A program made the translations under genes and the position numbers. A stretch of DNA of 64,000 bases from Nioella sediminis (GTDB lineage Bacteria > Pseudomonadota > Alphaproteobacteria > Rhodobacterales > Rhodobacteraceae). The notes under the pieces are model-generated. The model was given only the letters and a program-made list of their open reading frames with translations. It was not told the origin of the DNA and ran no database searches. Below, piece by piece: positions 50,698-58,917 of the stretch. Location of the stretch: positions 41,255 to 105,254 of the forward strand of contig NZ_MNBL01000032.1 of NCBI RefSeq assembly GCF_001879695.1, read 5' to 3'. The stretch's first letter is position 1; every line of letters begins with the position of its first letter.

Positions 50698-50804
50698 GCG
50701 GGCGCGGGCCGGGGTGCGGGCTGGCGCGGCGCGCCCTCTCCGCCGGACCCGACCTGACCTGCGCCAGCCCGGGCGGGCGGGTGGGCACCCCGGCCCGCGC
50801 CCGC
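50698..50804. terminator. Large GC-rich bulged hairpin between convergent genes
   Basis: Arms 50698-50717 and 50785-50804 are a perfect 20-bp inverted repeat. Inside, 50718-50727 pairs perfectly with 50761-50770. A 14-base G-rich bulge (50771-50784) sits on one side only, and the loop is about 33 bases. It fills nearly all the space between murJ (stop 50689) and the rhomboid gene (stop 50810). Probably a transcription barrier, though without a U tract. Confidence 0.65.
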
Positions 50805-50809
50805 AAACC

Positions 50810-51493
50810 TCACCGCTGGCGCAGACGGTTCCGCAGCCGCTGCCAGCCGCCGGGGCTGACCAGGAATGACAGCAGGAACCCGGCCACGAAACCCGACAGA
50901 TCCGCCACCACATCCCCGTAATTGCCCTGCAAGGTCGCAAAGATCAGCTGGATCGCCAGCAGCATGCCAATAAGCCCGAAGGCCCGCATCTGGTTTTCCC
51001 CGGCGACGCCCAGATTGACCCACCGGATGAACGAAAACGCCCCGATCAGCCCGTAGACACCGGGATAGCCGCCAATCAACGGGTAGCCGGAATCGAGCAC
51101 CAGCACGAAGGCCAGCGCCCCGACAATGGCCGAGACCCAGAAAACCAGCAGGAAGGCCAGCGGCGAAAACACCTCGGCCACCATCTTGCCGATGGCGAGG
51201 ATGAAGACCACCACGAAGGCCACATGCACGAAGCCGCCATGCAGCAGCGGATAAGCCACGAACCGGGCCAGATGCTGCGGCGGATAGCTGCGATTGGCGC
51301 GCATCCATTCCCAGACAGAATCCAGAACCGCGTAATCCTGCATCGCCGCAATCCGCCAGCCGACGCCGCCCGCGCCTCCCAGAAGCCCCGCCGTGGCCAG
51401 TTGGAACATCACCTCCAGCCCGCCCATCACGACCGCGAGGGCGACTACCACGGGCGGCAGCGCATTGAAGGGGGAGTTACCGCTTGCGTCCAT
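50810..51493 (-). CDS. Rhomboid-like membrane protein, probably catalytically dead
   Basis: A 227-residue membrane protein with about six TM segments and rhomboid landmarks: HGGFVHVAFVVVF (His85, His90, the L1 region), GGYPGVYGLIGAF, and ADLSGFVAGFLLSF in the last TM. In active rhomboids the fourth TM carries GxSG with the nucleophile Ser; here it reads GYPG (Pro144). The catalytic His of TM6 is Asp198, and the conserved Asn after the two His is Val94. So it is an iRhom-like pseudoprotease by sequence. The start at 51493 is chosen at MDASGNSPFN. Conserved position next to murJ/trpS in Rhodobacterales suggests a maintained role. Confidence 0.8.
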   Translation of the reverse strand: MDASGNSPFNALPPVVVALAVVMGGLEVMFQLATAGLLGGAGGVGWRIAAMQDYAVLDSVWEWMRANRSYPPQHLARFVAYPLLHGGFVHVAFVVVFILAIGKMVAEVFSPLAFLLVFWVSAIVGALAFVLVLDSGYPLIGGYPGVYGLIGAFSFIRWVNLGVAGENQMRAFGLIGMLLAIQLIFATLQGNYGDVVADLSGFVAGFLLSFLVSPGGWQRLRNRLRQR

Positions 51494-51600
51494 CTTCCCA
51501 TTGTCCCTTATGTTGACGCGCCTCGCCCCCATGGGTAAGCGAGGCGCGCGCGGTTGACCAGACGCCCTTTTCGCGCGGGGGGCAGGCAAGGGTGTTCACG

Positions 51601-52620
51601 ATGAGCGACGCAAAATTCACGCCACGGGTGTTTTCCGGCATCCAGCCCTCGGGCGACCTGCATCTCGGCAACTATCTGGGGGCGCTCAAGCGGTTCGCGG
51701 ATGCGCAGAACCAGGGCATCCTGTCGATCTACTGCATGGTCGATCTGCACGCGATCACCGTCTGGCAGGATCCAGCAGCGCTGACCCGCAACACGCGGGA
51801 ACTGTGCGCAGGCTTCATCGCCTCTGGCATCGACCCGGAAAAAAGCATCCTCTTCAACCAGAGCCAGGTGCCCGAACACGCGCAGCTGGCCTGGGTCTTC
51901 AACTGTGTCGCGCGCATGGGCTGGATGGGCCGCATGACGCAATGGAAGGACAAATCCGGCAAGAACGCCGAGGCCGCCTCGCTCGGGCTGCTTGCCTACC
52001 CTGCGCTCATGGCCGCCGATATTCTGGTCTATCACGCCACCCATGTGCCTGTTGGCGAGGACCAGAAACAGCATCTGGAACTGACCCGCGACATCGCCGC
52101 GAAGTTCAACCATGACTATGGCGTCGAGTTCTTCCCCATGACCGAACCGGTGATCGAGGGGGCGGCGACGCGGGTGATGAACCTGCAGGACGGGACCAAG
52201 AAAATGTCGAAATCCGACCCGTCCGACAAGACGCGGATCAACCTGACCGACGACGCCGACGCCATTGCCCGGAAGATCAAGAAGGCCAAGACCGACCCCG
52301 ACCCGCTGCCCGAAACCGCGGACGGGCTGGAAAACCGCCCCGAGGCGCGCAACCTCGTGAATATCTGGGCGGCTCTGGCCGAGACCACCGTGGACGATGT
52401 GGTGGCGCAGAACGCGGGCAAGATGTTCGGCTATTTCAAGCAAGACCTCGCTGATCTGGCCGTCGAAAAGCTTGCCCCGATCTCGGGCGAAATGGCCCGG
52501 CTGATGCAGGACCAAGCCGAGATCGACCGCATCCTGGGCCGCGGGGCCGAGCGGGCGCGCGAGATCGCCGCGCCGATCCTGGCGCAAACCTACGATATCG
52601 TCGGCATGGTGCGCAGCTAG
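51601..52620 (+). CDS. trpS: Tryptophanyl-tRNA synthetase
   Basis: A 339-residue class I aminoacyl-tRNA synthetase. The HIGH-equivalent is in [20 protein letters not shown] (first 25 residues) and the KMSKS loop reads [15 protein letters not shown]. Other TrpS landmarks are CMVDLHAIT, the [33 protein letters not shown] segment and NIWAALAE at the end. The ATG at 51601 has an AAGGGTG upstream; GTG at 51592 is an alternative that adds three residues. Confidence 0.96.
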   Translation: MSDAKFTPRVFSGIQPSGDLHLGNYLGALKRFADAQNQGILSIYCMVDLHAITVWQDPAALTRNTRELCAGFIASGIDPEKSILFNQSQVPEHAQLAWVFNCVARMGWMGRMTQWKDKSGKNAEAASLGLLAYPALMAADILVYHATHVPVGEDQKQHLELTRDIAAKFNHDYGVEFFPMTEPVIEGAATRVMNLQDGTKKMSKSDPSDKTRINLTDDADAIARKIKKAKTDPDPLPETADGLENRPEARNLVNIWAALAETTVDDVVAQNAGKMFGYFKQDLADLAVEKLAPISGEMARLMQDQAEIDRILGRGAERAREIAAPILAQTYDIVGMVRS

Positions 52621-52712
52621 GTCTCTGCGCAGATCTGCACCGATCCCCTGCGAAAACGGTGAATTCCCCTTTGTCTGGCAGCTCCTATGTTGCCGGGCAA
52701 AGGAGAAACGCC

Positions 52713-53198
52713 ATGAGTTACACCGCAGACCCCGGCATGGGAATCGGCCATGTCCACCTGAAAGTTTCCGACCTCGACCGGTCCATCGCCTTCTATCGCG
52801 ATGTGATCGGGCTGGAGGTTCAGCAGCATTACGGCCCCGGCGCGGCGTTTATGTCAGCGGGCGGCTATCACCACCATCTGGGGCTGAACACCTGGGAAAG
52901 CCGGAGCGGCATGCGCCCGCCGCGCGGCACGACCGGGCTTTATCACGTCGCTTTCCTGTACCCGACGCGCGCGGCGCTGGCGCAGGCCGTGGCGCAGGTG
53001 GCCGCCGCTGGCGTTCCGCTGGTCGGGGCTGCCGATCATGGCGTCAGCGAAGCCGTCTATCTGGAAGACCCCGATGGCAATGGAATCGAGCTGTACCGAG
53101 ATCGCCCGCAAGAGGACTGGCCGCGAGATTCGGAAGGAAACCTGGAGATGGTCAATGCGCCGCTCGACATGGCGGGGCTTCTGGCACTGGCGGCGTGA
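52713..53198 (+). CDS. VOC-superfamily ring-cleavage-dioxygenase-like protein
   Basis: A 161-residue single-domain vicinal oxygen chelate protein: IGHVHLKVSDLDRSIAFYRDVIGLEV, then GGYHHHLGLNTW and the second half with YLEDPDGNGIELYRDRP. Metal ligands of the fold are visible (HVHLKV His, HHHLGLN His, the Glu in GIELYRD). It could be a catechol-2,3-dioxygenase-like or glyoxalase-like enzyme; no aromatic-degradation genes are nearby. Start at 52713 with AAAGGAGAAA. Confidence 0.85.
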   Translation: MSYTADPGMGIGHVHLKVSDLDRSIAFYRDVIGLEVQQHYGPGAAFMSAGGYHHHLGLNTWESRSGMRPPRGTTGLYHVAFLYPTRAALAQAVAQVAAAGVPLVGAADHGVSEAVYLEDPDGNGIELYRDRPQEDWPRDSEGNLEMVNAPLDMAGLLALAA

Positions 53199-53418
53199 TC
53201 TGGCCCTTTAACCTTCTGGCAGGCTTTTGCGGCGATGATGCCGCCAGTCATGTAAGGGAGGAGCCATGGAGACAGCAAAACAACCGCCAGGGACACCGGG
53301 CAAACCGCCTGCAACCGGCTTGGGCGCGCGGCCTGCGCCGATGTCCTATCAGCTCGGATTTACGTCTGGACCTATGACCTAATCTGCCCCATGCTGTCGC
53401 CAAGAAGGAGGATCCCCA

Positions 53419-54282
53419 ATGGCGACCGGCAAGAATATCCGCACCTGGTTCGAAGGCAAATGGCATGACGGCAATGTGCCGATCATGAACGCGGCCGATC
53501 ACGGATCTTGGCTGGGGGGCACGGTATTCGACGGCGCGCGCTATGCCCATGGGCTGGCCCCCGACCTGCTGGCCCATTGCGAACGGGTGAACCGCTCGGC
53601 CCGCGCGCTGATGATGAACCCGACCCATACCGGACAGGAAATCTTCGATATCGTATGGGAGGGCATCCGGCTCTATCCCGAGGACACGCCGCTCTATATC
53701 CGGCCCATGTACTGGACCATCGACGGCGGCTATTCGGCCATCGTGCCGAATGCGGACTCCACCGGGTTCGCGGTCTGTCTGGAGGAAATCCCGCTCTCGC
53801 CGCCCGATGCCACGGTGCGGCTTGGCACCACCCAGTTCCGCCGCCCGGTGCTGGCCGACAACGTGACCAACGCCAAGGCAGGCTGCCTCTACCCCAACAA
53901 CGCAAGGATGCTGGCAGAGGTGCGCGCCAAGGGGTTCGACAATGCGCTGGTGGCCGATGCCATGGGCAACGTGGCCGAAAGCGCCACCGCCAATGTCTTC
54001 ATCGTCAAGGATGGCGTGGTGAAAACCCCCATTCCCAATGGCACCTTCCTGTCCGGCATCACCCGCGCGCGCCATATCAAGAACCTGCGCGCCGCAGGCC
54101 ATGAGGTGCGCGAAGAGGTTCTGAGCTTTGACGACGTGCGCGATGCCGACGAGGTCTTCCTGTCGGGCAACATGTCCAAGGTCACGCCCGTAGTGGAGTT
54201 CGACGGCACGAATTATCAGGTCGGTCCCGTGACCAAAGAGGCGCTGAAGCTTTACTGGGACTGGGCAAAATCAGAAGGCTGA
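53419..54282 (+). CDS. ilvE: Branched-chain amino acid aminotransferase
   Basis: A 287-residue class IV PLP enzyme. The PLP Lys is in DNVTNAKAGCLYPNNARM, preceded by QFRRPVLADN; the N-terminal part has ADHGSWLGGTVFDGARYAHG and RMNRSARALMMNPT-like helices. The C-terminal SGNMSKVTPVVEFDG closes the fold. It transaminates branched-chain 2-oxo acids with glutamate. The stop TGA at 54280-54282 abuts the stop of the convergent nuclease-type gene, giving the palindrome TGATCA with no gap. Start ATG 53419 has AGGAGGAT. Confidence 0.92.
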   Translation: MATGKNIRTWFEGKWHDGNVPIMNAADHGSWLGGTVFDGARYAHGLAPDLLAHCERVNRSARALMMNPTHTGQEIFDIVWEGIRLYPEDTPLYIRPMYWTIDGGYSAIVPNADSTGFAVCLEEIPLSPPDATVRLGTTQFRRPVLADNVTNAKAGCLYPNNARMLAEVRAKGFDNALVADAMGNVAESATANVFIVKDGVVKTPIPNGTFLSGITRARHIKNLRAAGHEVREEVLSFDDVRDADEVFLSGNMSKVTPVVEFDGTNYQVGPVTKEALKLYWDWAKSEG

Positions 54283-55326
54283 TCAGCCGGTAAAGCGCCT
54301 CAGGTAATCGTCGGAATAATCCACCTCCAGCTCGATCCAGATCGGCAGGTGGTCCGACATCTCATAGGTGGTCCAGCCCTTGTAGGACCGGTCCCAATTG
54401 GCATAGGGCTCGCCCCGCATCGCCTCGGCATGGGGTTGGTAATGGTCGGCATCCTCGTTCCGGAAGACGGCCCCGCGCCAGTCGAAGCTGCCCTTGGCCA
54501 GAAGCCGCGTTTTCACGTCCTCCTTGGTGAAGGCAATCTGGTCGTAATGCTTTGTACCGCCCAGATTGGTCGCGCCGAAAAGGGGGACATGCAGCCCCTC
54601 ATCCGTCATCGCCTGCATGATCGGATCGCCCGCCGCCTCGATATTCATGTCACCGAGCAGCACATGCACCTCATCGGTCTGTTCCGACCGGCGCGCCAGC
54701 ACCTTTGAAATCGCCCGGATCTCGGCCGCGCGCAGCGCATGATCCGCCGCGCTGCTGCCGCCATAGAGGATATGCGCACTACAGAGCGTGAAGCGGAACC
54801 ACCCGGCCTGAAACGACGCAAAAAAGGGCGACCGGGCGATCTGTCGCCCTTCGATCAGCGCCTCCTGCGGCAGCACCAGTTCCCCGATCAGGTTCTTGAA
54901 CCGCACCCGGTTGCGGTCATACAGAAACGCCATGCGTTCATTATTGCCAGGGCCCCCTTCAGTCACGTCATTGACGAAATAATCCCAATTGGGGCCAAGC
55001 AGCCGGACCAGCCGTTCCAGCGGTTTGAGGTCCTGCTTCACCTCCTGCACCGCGCAGATATCGAAGCTGTCGATGATCTCGGCGATATAGTGGTAGCTTT
55101 CATCCATGCGCGGGCGGCCATCGTCGAAAGCGCGAATGTTCCATGACCCGATGATCAGTGATTTGGCCCGCCGCCGACCGGTGATCTTGTCGCGCAGATG
55201 CGTGCGCAATTCCAGCAGGCGCGAGGCGATCCAGTCTGCCTTGCCGGGGTAGTCGACATCGCGCCCGACGGCGCGGGCTGCCTCTTCGGCGCGCCGATAA
55301 TCCTTGAGGTTGTGATAGAAGGCCAT
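54283..55326 (-). CDS. Endonuclease/exonuclease/phosphatase family protein
   Basis: A 347-residue protein of the DNase I/EEP fold. The motifs are spread as LIIGSWNIRAFDD (N in GSWN), ICAVQEVKQDLKP (Glu), LLGDMNIEAAGD (D-x-N) and a C-terminal MSDHLPIWIE (catalytic SDH). The N-terminal ~55 residues are charged and helical (AFYHNLKDYRRAEEAARAVGRDVDYPGKADW). The substrate could be DNA, a nucleotide or a phospholipid; no signal peptide is present. Cotranscription with ilvE is excluded by convergence. Confidence 0.85.
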   Translation of the reverse strand: MAFYHNLKDYRRAEEAARAVGRDVDYPGKADWIASRLLELRTHLRDKITGRRRAKSLIIGSWNIRAFDDGRPRMDESYHYIAEIIDSFDICAVQEVKQDLKPLERLVRLLGPNWDYFVNDVTEGGPGNNERMAFLYDRNRVRFKNLIGELVLPQEALIEGRQIARSPFFASFQAGWFRFTLCSAHILYGGSSAADHALRAAEIRAISKVLARRSEQTDEVHVLLGDMNIEAAGDPIMQAMTDEGLHVPLFGATNLGGTKHYDQIAFTKEDVKTRLLAKGSFDWRGAVFRNEDADHYQPHAEAMRGEPYANWDRSYKGWTTYEMSDHLPIWIELEVDYSDDYLRRFTG

Positions 55327-55475
55327 GTCCGGTCCCCCGCATGAACGCAGTCAATAAATGCCGAAAGGTTAACACAAGCCGGCGGACAAATGGTTAACAA
55401 GTGCTTGCAAAACCCGCTGTTGCCTGAGCCCTTCACCTCGGTCATGATGGCCTGCGGTGACTATGGGAGAGGTCC

Positions 55476-55931
55476 ATGCGCAAGTTTCTGGTTATCCTCG
55501 ATGATTCCCGCGAATGCCTGAACGCCATGCGTTTCGCGGCAATGCGGGCCGCGAATACAGGGGGCGGTGTGCAGATCCTGTCGGTGATTCCCCCCGATGA
55601 ATTCAACCACTGGATCGGCGTGGGCGAGGTCATGCGCGCCGAAGCGCGCGAACGGATCGAGGCGCATTTCAACGTCTTCGCCAAGTGGATGCGCGACAAG
55701 CAGGGCGTCGACCCGGAACTGGTTGTCCGCGAGGGAGAGCCGATCGACGAAATCCTGAGCCAGGTCAACGAGGACCGGGAAATCGGGGTGATCGTTCTGG
55801 GGGCCGGGACCGGTCGCAAGGGGCCGGGGCCGCTGGTCACCGCCCTGTCGAAAACCGCGGGCACCCTGCCGATTCCGATGACCATCGTGCCCGGTGAGCT
55901 GTCGAAGGAACAGCTTGAGGCGATCACCTGA
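55476..55931 (+). CDS. Universal stress protein (UspA) family
   Basis: A 151-residue single-domain USP. The Rossmann-like core begins MRKFLVILDDSRECLNAMRFAAMRAANTGGGVQILSVIP. The ATP-binding-type G-2x-G-9x-G(S/T) region appears as GAGTGRKGPGPLVTALSKTAGTLPIPMTIVPG. Often induced by stress or starvation. The start at 55476 follows GGGAGAGG; upstream is 149 bp of AT-poor spacer without recognised control elements. Confidence 0.9.
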   Translation: MRKFLVILDDSRECLNAMRFAAMRAANTGGGVQILSVIPPDEFNHWIGVGEVMRAEARERIEAHFNVFAKWMRDKQGVDPELVVREGEPIDEILSQVNEDREIGVIVLGAGTGRKGPGPLVTALSKTAGTLPIPMTIVPGELSKEQLEAIT

Positions 55932-56012
55932 ACCTCAGATTAGAACCGTTCCAATTCTTGACTTCCCCGGTCGGGATAAGCATATCAGTGCAAAGCCGCG
56001 AAGGAGCGCAAG

Positions 56013-56573
56013 ATGTTCATCCAGACCGAATCCACCCCGAACCCCGCCACGCTGAAATTCCTGCCCGGATTGCAGGTTCTGGAAAGTGGCACAGCGGATT
56101 TTCCGGCAGCGGATAGCGCGGGAAGCTCGCCCCTTGCGACCCGCATCTTTGGCGTGTCCGGTGTGGCTGGCGTGTTCCTCGGCACCGATTTCGTGACCGT
56201 GACCAAAGCCGCCGATGTGGAATGGGACCACGTGAAGCCTGCCATTCTGGGCGCGATCATGGAACATTTCCAGTCCGGCGCCCCGGTGATGGAGGGCGAC
56301 GGCGCGGCCGGTGGCCATGCAGAGCACAGCGGCGAGGATGCCGAGATCGTCGGCCAGATCAAGGAACTGCTGGATACCCGCGTGCGGCCGGCCGTGGCGC
56401 AGGATGGGGGCGACATTACCTTCCATGGGTTCGATCGCGGCATCGTCTACCTGCATATGCAGGGCGCTTGCGCCGGTTGCCCCTCGTCCACAGTGACGCT
56501 GAAAATGGGTATCGAGAACCTGCTGCGCCACTACATCCCCGAAGTGATCGAGGTGCGTCCGGTTGCCGTCTGA
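56013..56573 (+). CDS. NifU-family Fe-S scaffold protein with Nfu N-terminal domain
   Basis: A 186-residue Nfu-type protein. The N-terminal Nfu_N domain (1-~90, MFIQTESTPNPATLKFLPG) is followed by a linker and a NifU C-terminal domain (~115-186) with CAGCPSS, the CxxC that ligates a bridging cluster. It carries Fe-S clusters to targets or restores damaged ones. The last 11 bp overlap the TsaB gene, suggesting coupling. Start ATG 56013 is preceded by AAGGAG. Confidence 0.92.
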   Translation: MFIQTESTPNPATLKFLPGLQVLESGTADFPAADSAGSSPLATRIFGVSGVAGVFLGTDFVTVTKAADVEWDHVKPAILGAIMEHFQSGAPVMEGDGAAGGHAEHSGEDAEIVGQIKELLDTRVRPAVAQDGGDITFHGFDRGIVYLHMQGACAGCPSSTVTLKMGIENLLRHYIPEVIEVRPVAV

Positions 56574-57216
56574 CGCGCTGATCCTTGGCTTTGACACATC
56601 GGCCGCGCATTGCGCGGCCGCTTTGCTGTCGGGCGACCGGGTGATTGCCGCGCGGCAGGAGGATATGGGCAAAGGCCAGGCGGAACGGCTGATGCCTCTG
56701 GTTCAGGAGGTGCTGGAGGAGGCTGATGTCGCCCTGCCCGATCTGTCCGCCATCGGCGTCGGTATCGGCCCCGGCAACTTCACCGGCATCCGCATTTCCG
56801 TCGCCGCCGCGCGGGGGCTCGCCCTGTCGCTTGGCATTCCCGCCATTGGCGTGTCGCTGCTGGACTGCCTTGCGCTCGGGGCCGAGGGGCCTGTGCTGGC
56901 CTGCCTCGATGCCCGCCGTGATCACCTGTATTTGCAGCGCTTTGCCGAAGGGGCCGGAAAAGGGCCGGCCCTGGTGCCGTTTGATGCGGTGTCGGAGTGG
57001 GCGCTGCCCGGACTCAGCTGCGTTGGCCAACGCGCGGACGAGGTGGCCGAGCGGATCGGCGCGACCCACGCGCCTGCGGCCTTTGCCCCGGCCTCTGCCA
57101 TCGCGCGCATCGCCGCGACCCGCTGGCAAACACCCCAACCGCGCCCTGCCCCGCTCTATATCCGCACACCCGACGCGGCCCCCGCCCGCGACACCGGGCC
57201 TGTCATGCTGCCATGA
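56563..57216 (+). CDS. tsaB: tRNA threonylcarbamoyladenosine biosynthesis protein TsaB
   Basis: A 217-residue protein of the ASKHA fold (YeaZ/TsaB), partner of TsaD in making t6A37 on ANN-decoding tRNAs. It has ILGFDTSAAHCAAALLSGD, a GIGPGNFTGIRISVAAARGLALSLGIPAIGVS segment and an LDARRDHLYLQRF stretch. It starts at TTG 56563, inside the end of the upstream Nfu gene (11-bp overlap), and its stop overlaps rimI by ATGA. The tsaB-rimI pairing is common. Confidence 0.92.
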   Translation: MPSDALILGFDTSAAHCAAALLSGDRVIAARQEDMGKGQAERLMPLVQEVLEEADVALPDLSAIGVGIGPGNFTGIRISVAAARGLALSLGIPAIGVSLLDCLALGAEGPVLACLDARRDHLYLQRFAEGAGKGPALVPFDAVSEWALPGLSCVGQRADEVAERIGATHAPAAFAPASAIARIAATRWQTPQPRPAPLYIRTPDAAPARDTGPVMLP

Positions 57217-57638
57217 CCCCGGCAGACCTTGCCCGCATCCACGCCGCCAGCTTCACCACCCCAAGACCGTGGAGCGCGGTGGAGCTGAAGGCTTTTCTCT
57301 CAGACCCGCTATGCGACCTGATCGAAGGCGACGGCGGCTTTGCCCTGATCCGCACCATCGCGGGCGAGGCAGAGCTGCTGACCATAGCGGTAACCCCGGA
57401 TCGCAGGGGCCATGGAATTGGGAAAGCGATTCTCTTGCAGGCTCTGGACCGCGCCAGAACGCGTGAAGCTGAGCAGATATTCCTTGAAGTCGCCGCCGAC
57501 AATCAGGCCGCGATCCGCCTTTATGAAGGCGCCGGATTCGTGCAAACGGGCCAACGTCCACAATACTATCGCAAACCCGATGGAACCCGCGTCGATGCCT
57601 GCCTGATGGCGCTGCCTTTACCGGCATCAGGCGGTTGA
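57213..57638 (+). CDS. rimI: Ribosomal-protein-alanine N-acetyltransferase (GNAT family)
   Basis: A 141-residue GNAT enzyme. The acetyl-CoA pyrophosphate loop is DRRGHGIGKAILLQALDRARTREAEQIFLEVAADNQAAIRLYEGAGF, close to the RimI consensus. It acetylates the N-terminal Ala of S18 in E. coli, but some homologues act on other proteins. The ATGA overlap couples it to tsaB. Confidence 0.9.
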   Translation: MTPADLARIHAASFTTPRPWSAVELKAFLSDPLCDLIEGDGGFALIRTIAGEAELLTIAVTPDRRGHGIGKAILLQALDRARTREAEQIFLEVAADNQAAIRLYEGAGFVQTGQRPQYYRKPDGTRVDACLMALPLPASGG

Positions 57639-57762
57639 CGCGAGAATACGGTTGACCCCGTGCGCGGGCTTTGCCCTTATTCAGCATGGGATCTTTCAAC
57701 TTTTTCCAGGCCGGGCGCATCACCCAAAGAATGCCCCGCCATCATCCAACCGGGAGAGACAC

Positions 57763-58755
57763 ATGACTCTTTTCAAGACATTCTATGGCACTGTTGCGGC
57801 CCTTGCGATCACCGCCACCGGTGCGCTGGCCGATCCGGCGATCATCTTCGACCTCGGCGGCAAGTTCGACCGCTCGTTCAACGAGGCGGCGTTCAACGGT
57901 GCGGAACAGTGGGCCGAGGAAACCGGCGGCTCCTATCGCGAGATCGAGCTTCAGTCCGACGCACAGCGTGAACAGGCGATGCGCCGTCTGGCAGAAGCCG
58001 GTGCGAACCCCGTCGTGATGGCGGGCTTCAGCCAGGCGTCCTCGCTGGCAGTTGTGGCCCCCGACTATCCCGACACCACCTTCGTGATCATCGACGGTGT
58101 GGTCGATGCGCCGAACGTGCGCTCGGTGATCTTCTCGGAACATGAGGGATCGTACCTTGTGGGCATGCTGGCAGGTCTGGCATCGGAAACCGGCACCGTC
58201 GGCTTTGTGGGCGGCATGGACATTCCGCTGATTTCCCGCTTCGGCTGCGGCTATGCGCAGGGCGTGCGCGCGGTGAACCCGGACGCGACCATCATCCAGA
58301 ACATGACCGGCACCACCCCGGCGGCCTGGAACGACCCGGTGCGCGGCGGTGAACTGACCCGTGCCCAGGTGGCACAGGGCGCTGACGTGGTCTTCGCCGC
58401 CGCTGGCGGCACCGGCCTTGGTGTTCTGCAAACCGCCGAAGACGAGGGCATCCTGTCGATCGGCGTCGACAGCAACCAGAACTACCTGCACCCCGGTTCG
58501 GTCCTGACCTCGATGCTCAAGCGCGTGGACGTGGCCGTCTATGACGCATTCTCGACCCCGGTCGACGAGATCGAGACCGGCATCCACGTCTTCGGCCTGG
58601 CCGAGGATGGCGTGGGCTATGCGCTGGACGAGCACAATGCCGACCTGATCACCGAAGACATGATCGCACAGGTGGATGCCGCCCGTGCCGCCATCATCGC
58701 CGGTGAGATCTCGGTGCATAACTACACCGAAGACGGCATGTGCCCCGTCGAGTAA
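57763..58755 (+). CDS. BMP-family periplasmic binding protein (purine nucleoside)
   Basis: A 330-residue BmpA/PnrA-type solute-binding protein. It has a signal peptide (MTLFKTFYGTVAALAITATGALA), then the signature DLGGKFDRSFNEAAFNGAEQW, FIVIDGVVDAPNVRSVIFSEHEGSYLVGMLAGL-type ligand segments, VFAAAGGTGLGVLQTA and ILSIGVDSNQNYLHPGSVLTSMLKR. Members bind purine nucleosides. The start at 57763 opens the signal peptide with GGGAGAG upstream. First gene of the nucleoside transporter operon, which continues across an internal hairpin. Confidence 0.93.
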   Translation: MTLFKTFYGTVAALAITATGALADPAIIFDLGGKFDRSFNEAAFNGAEQWAEETGGSYREIELQSDAQREQAMRRLAEAGANPVVMAGFSQASSLAVVAPDYPDTTFVIIDGVVDAPNVRSVIFSEHEGSYLVGMLAGLASETGTVGFVGGMDIPLISRFGCGYAQGVRAVNPDATIIQNMTGTTPAAWNDPVRGGELTRAQVAQGADVVFAAAGGTGLGVLQTAEDEGILSIGVDSNQNYLHPGSVLTSMLKRVDVAVYDAFSTPVDEIETGIHVFGLAEDGVGYALDEHNADLITEDMIAQVDAARAAIIAGEISVHNYTEDGMCPVE

Positions 58756-58779
58756 ATCGGTGACAGGCTGATCAAGCCC

Positions 58780-58816
58780 GACGGGCCGCCCCGACCGGTG
58801 GCCCGTCTTCTTTTTT
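58780..58816 (+). terminator. Intra-operon stem-loop with U tract
   Basis: GACGGGCC (58780-58787) pairs perfectly with GGCCCGTC (58800-58807), followed by TTCTTTTTT. It lies between the binding-protein gene and its ATPase gene. Partial termination here is the usual way to make more binding protein than membrane transporter from one promoter. Confidence 0.8.
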
Positions 58817-58917
58817 GGGGCGGTGACTGGACAGACGCCCCGGCTTTGGTCACAGTTTCCCAATTGCGCCCGCATTTCGTGGCGACCCAATGAAAAACAA
58901 AAGGGACAGGCTGCCGC

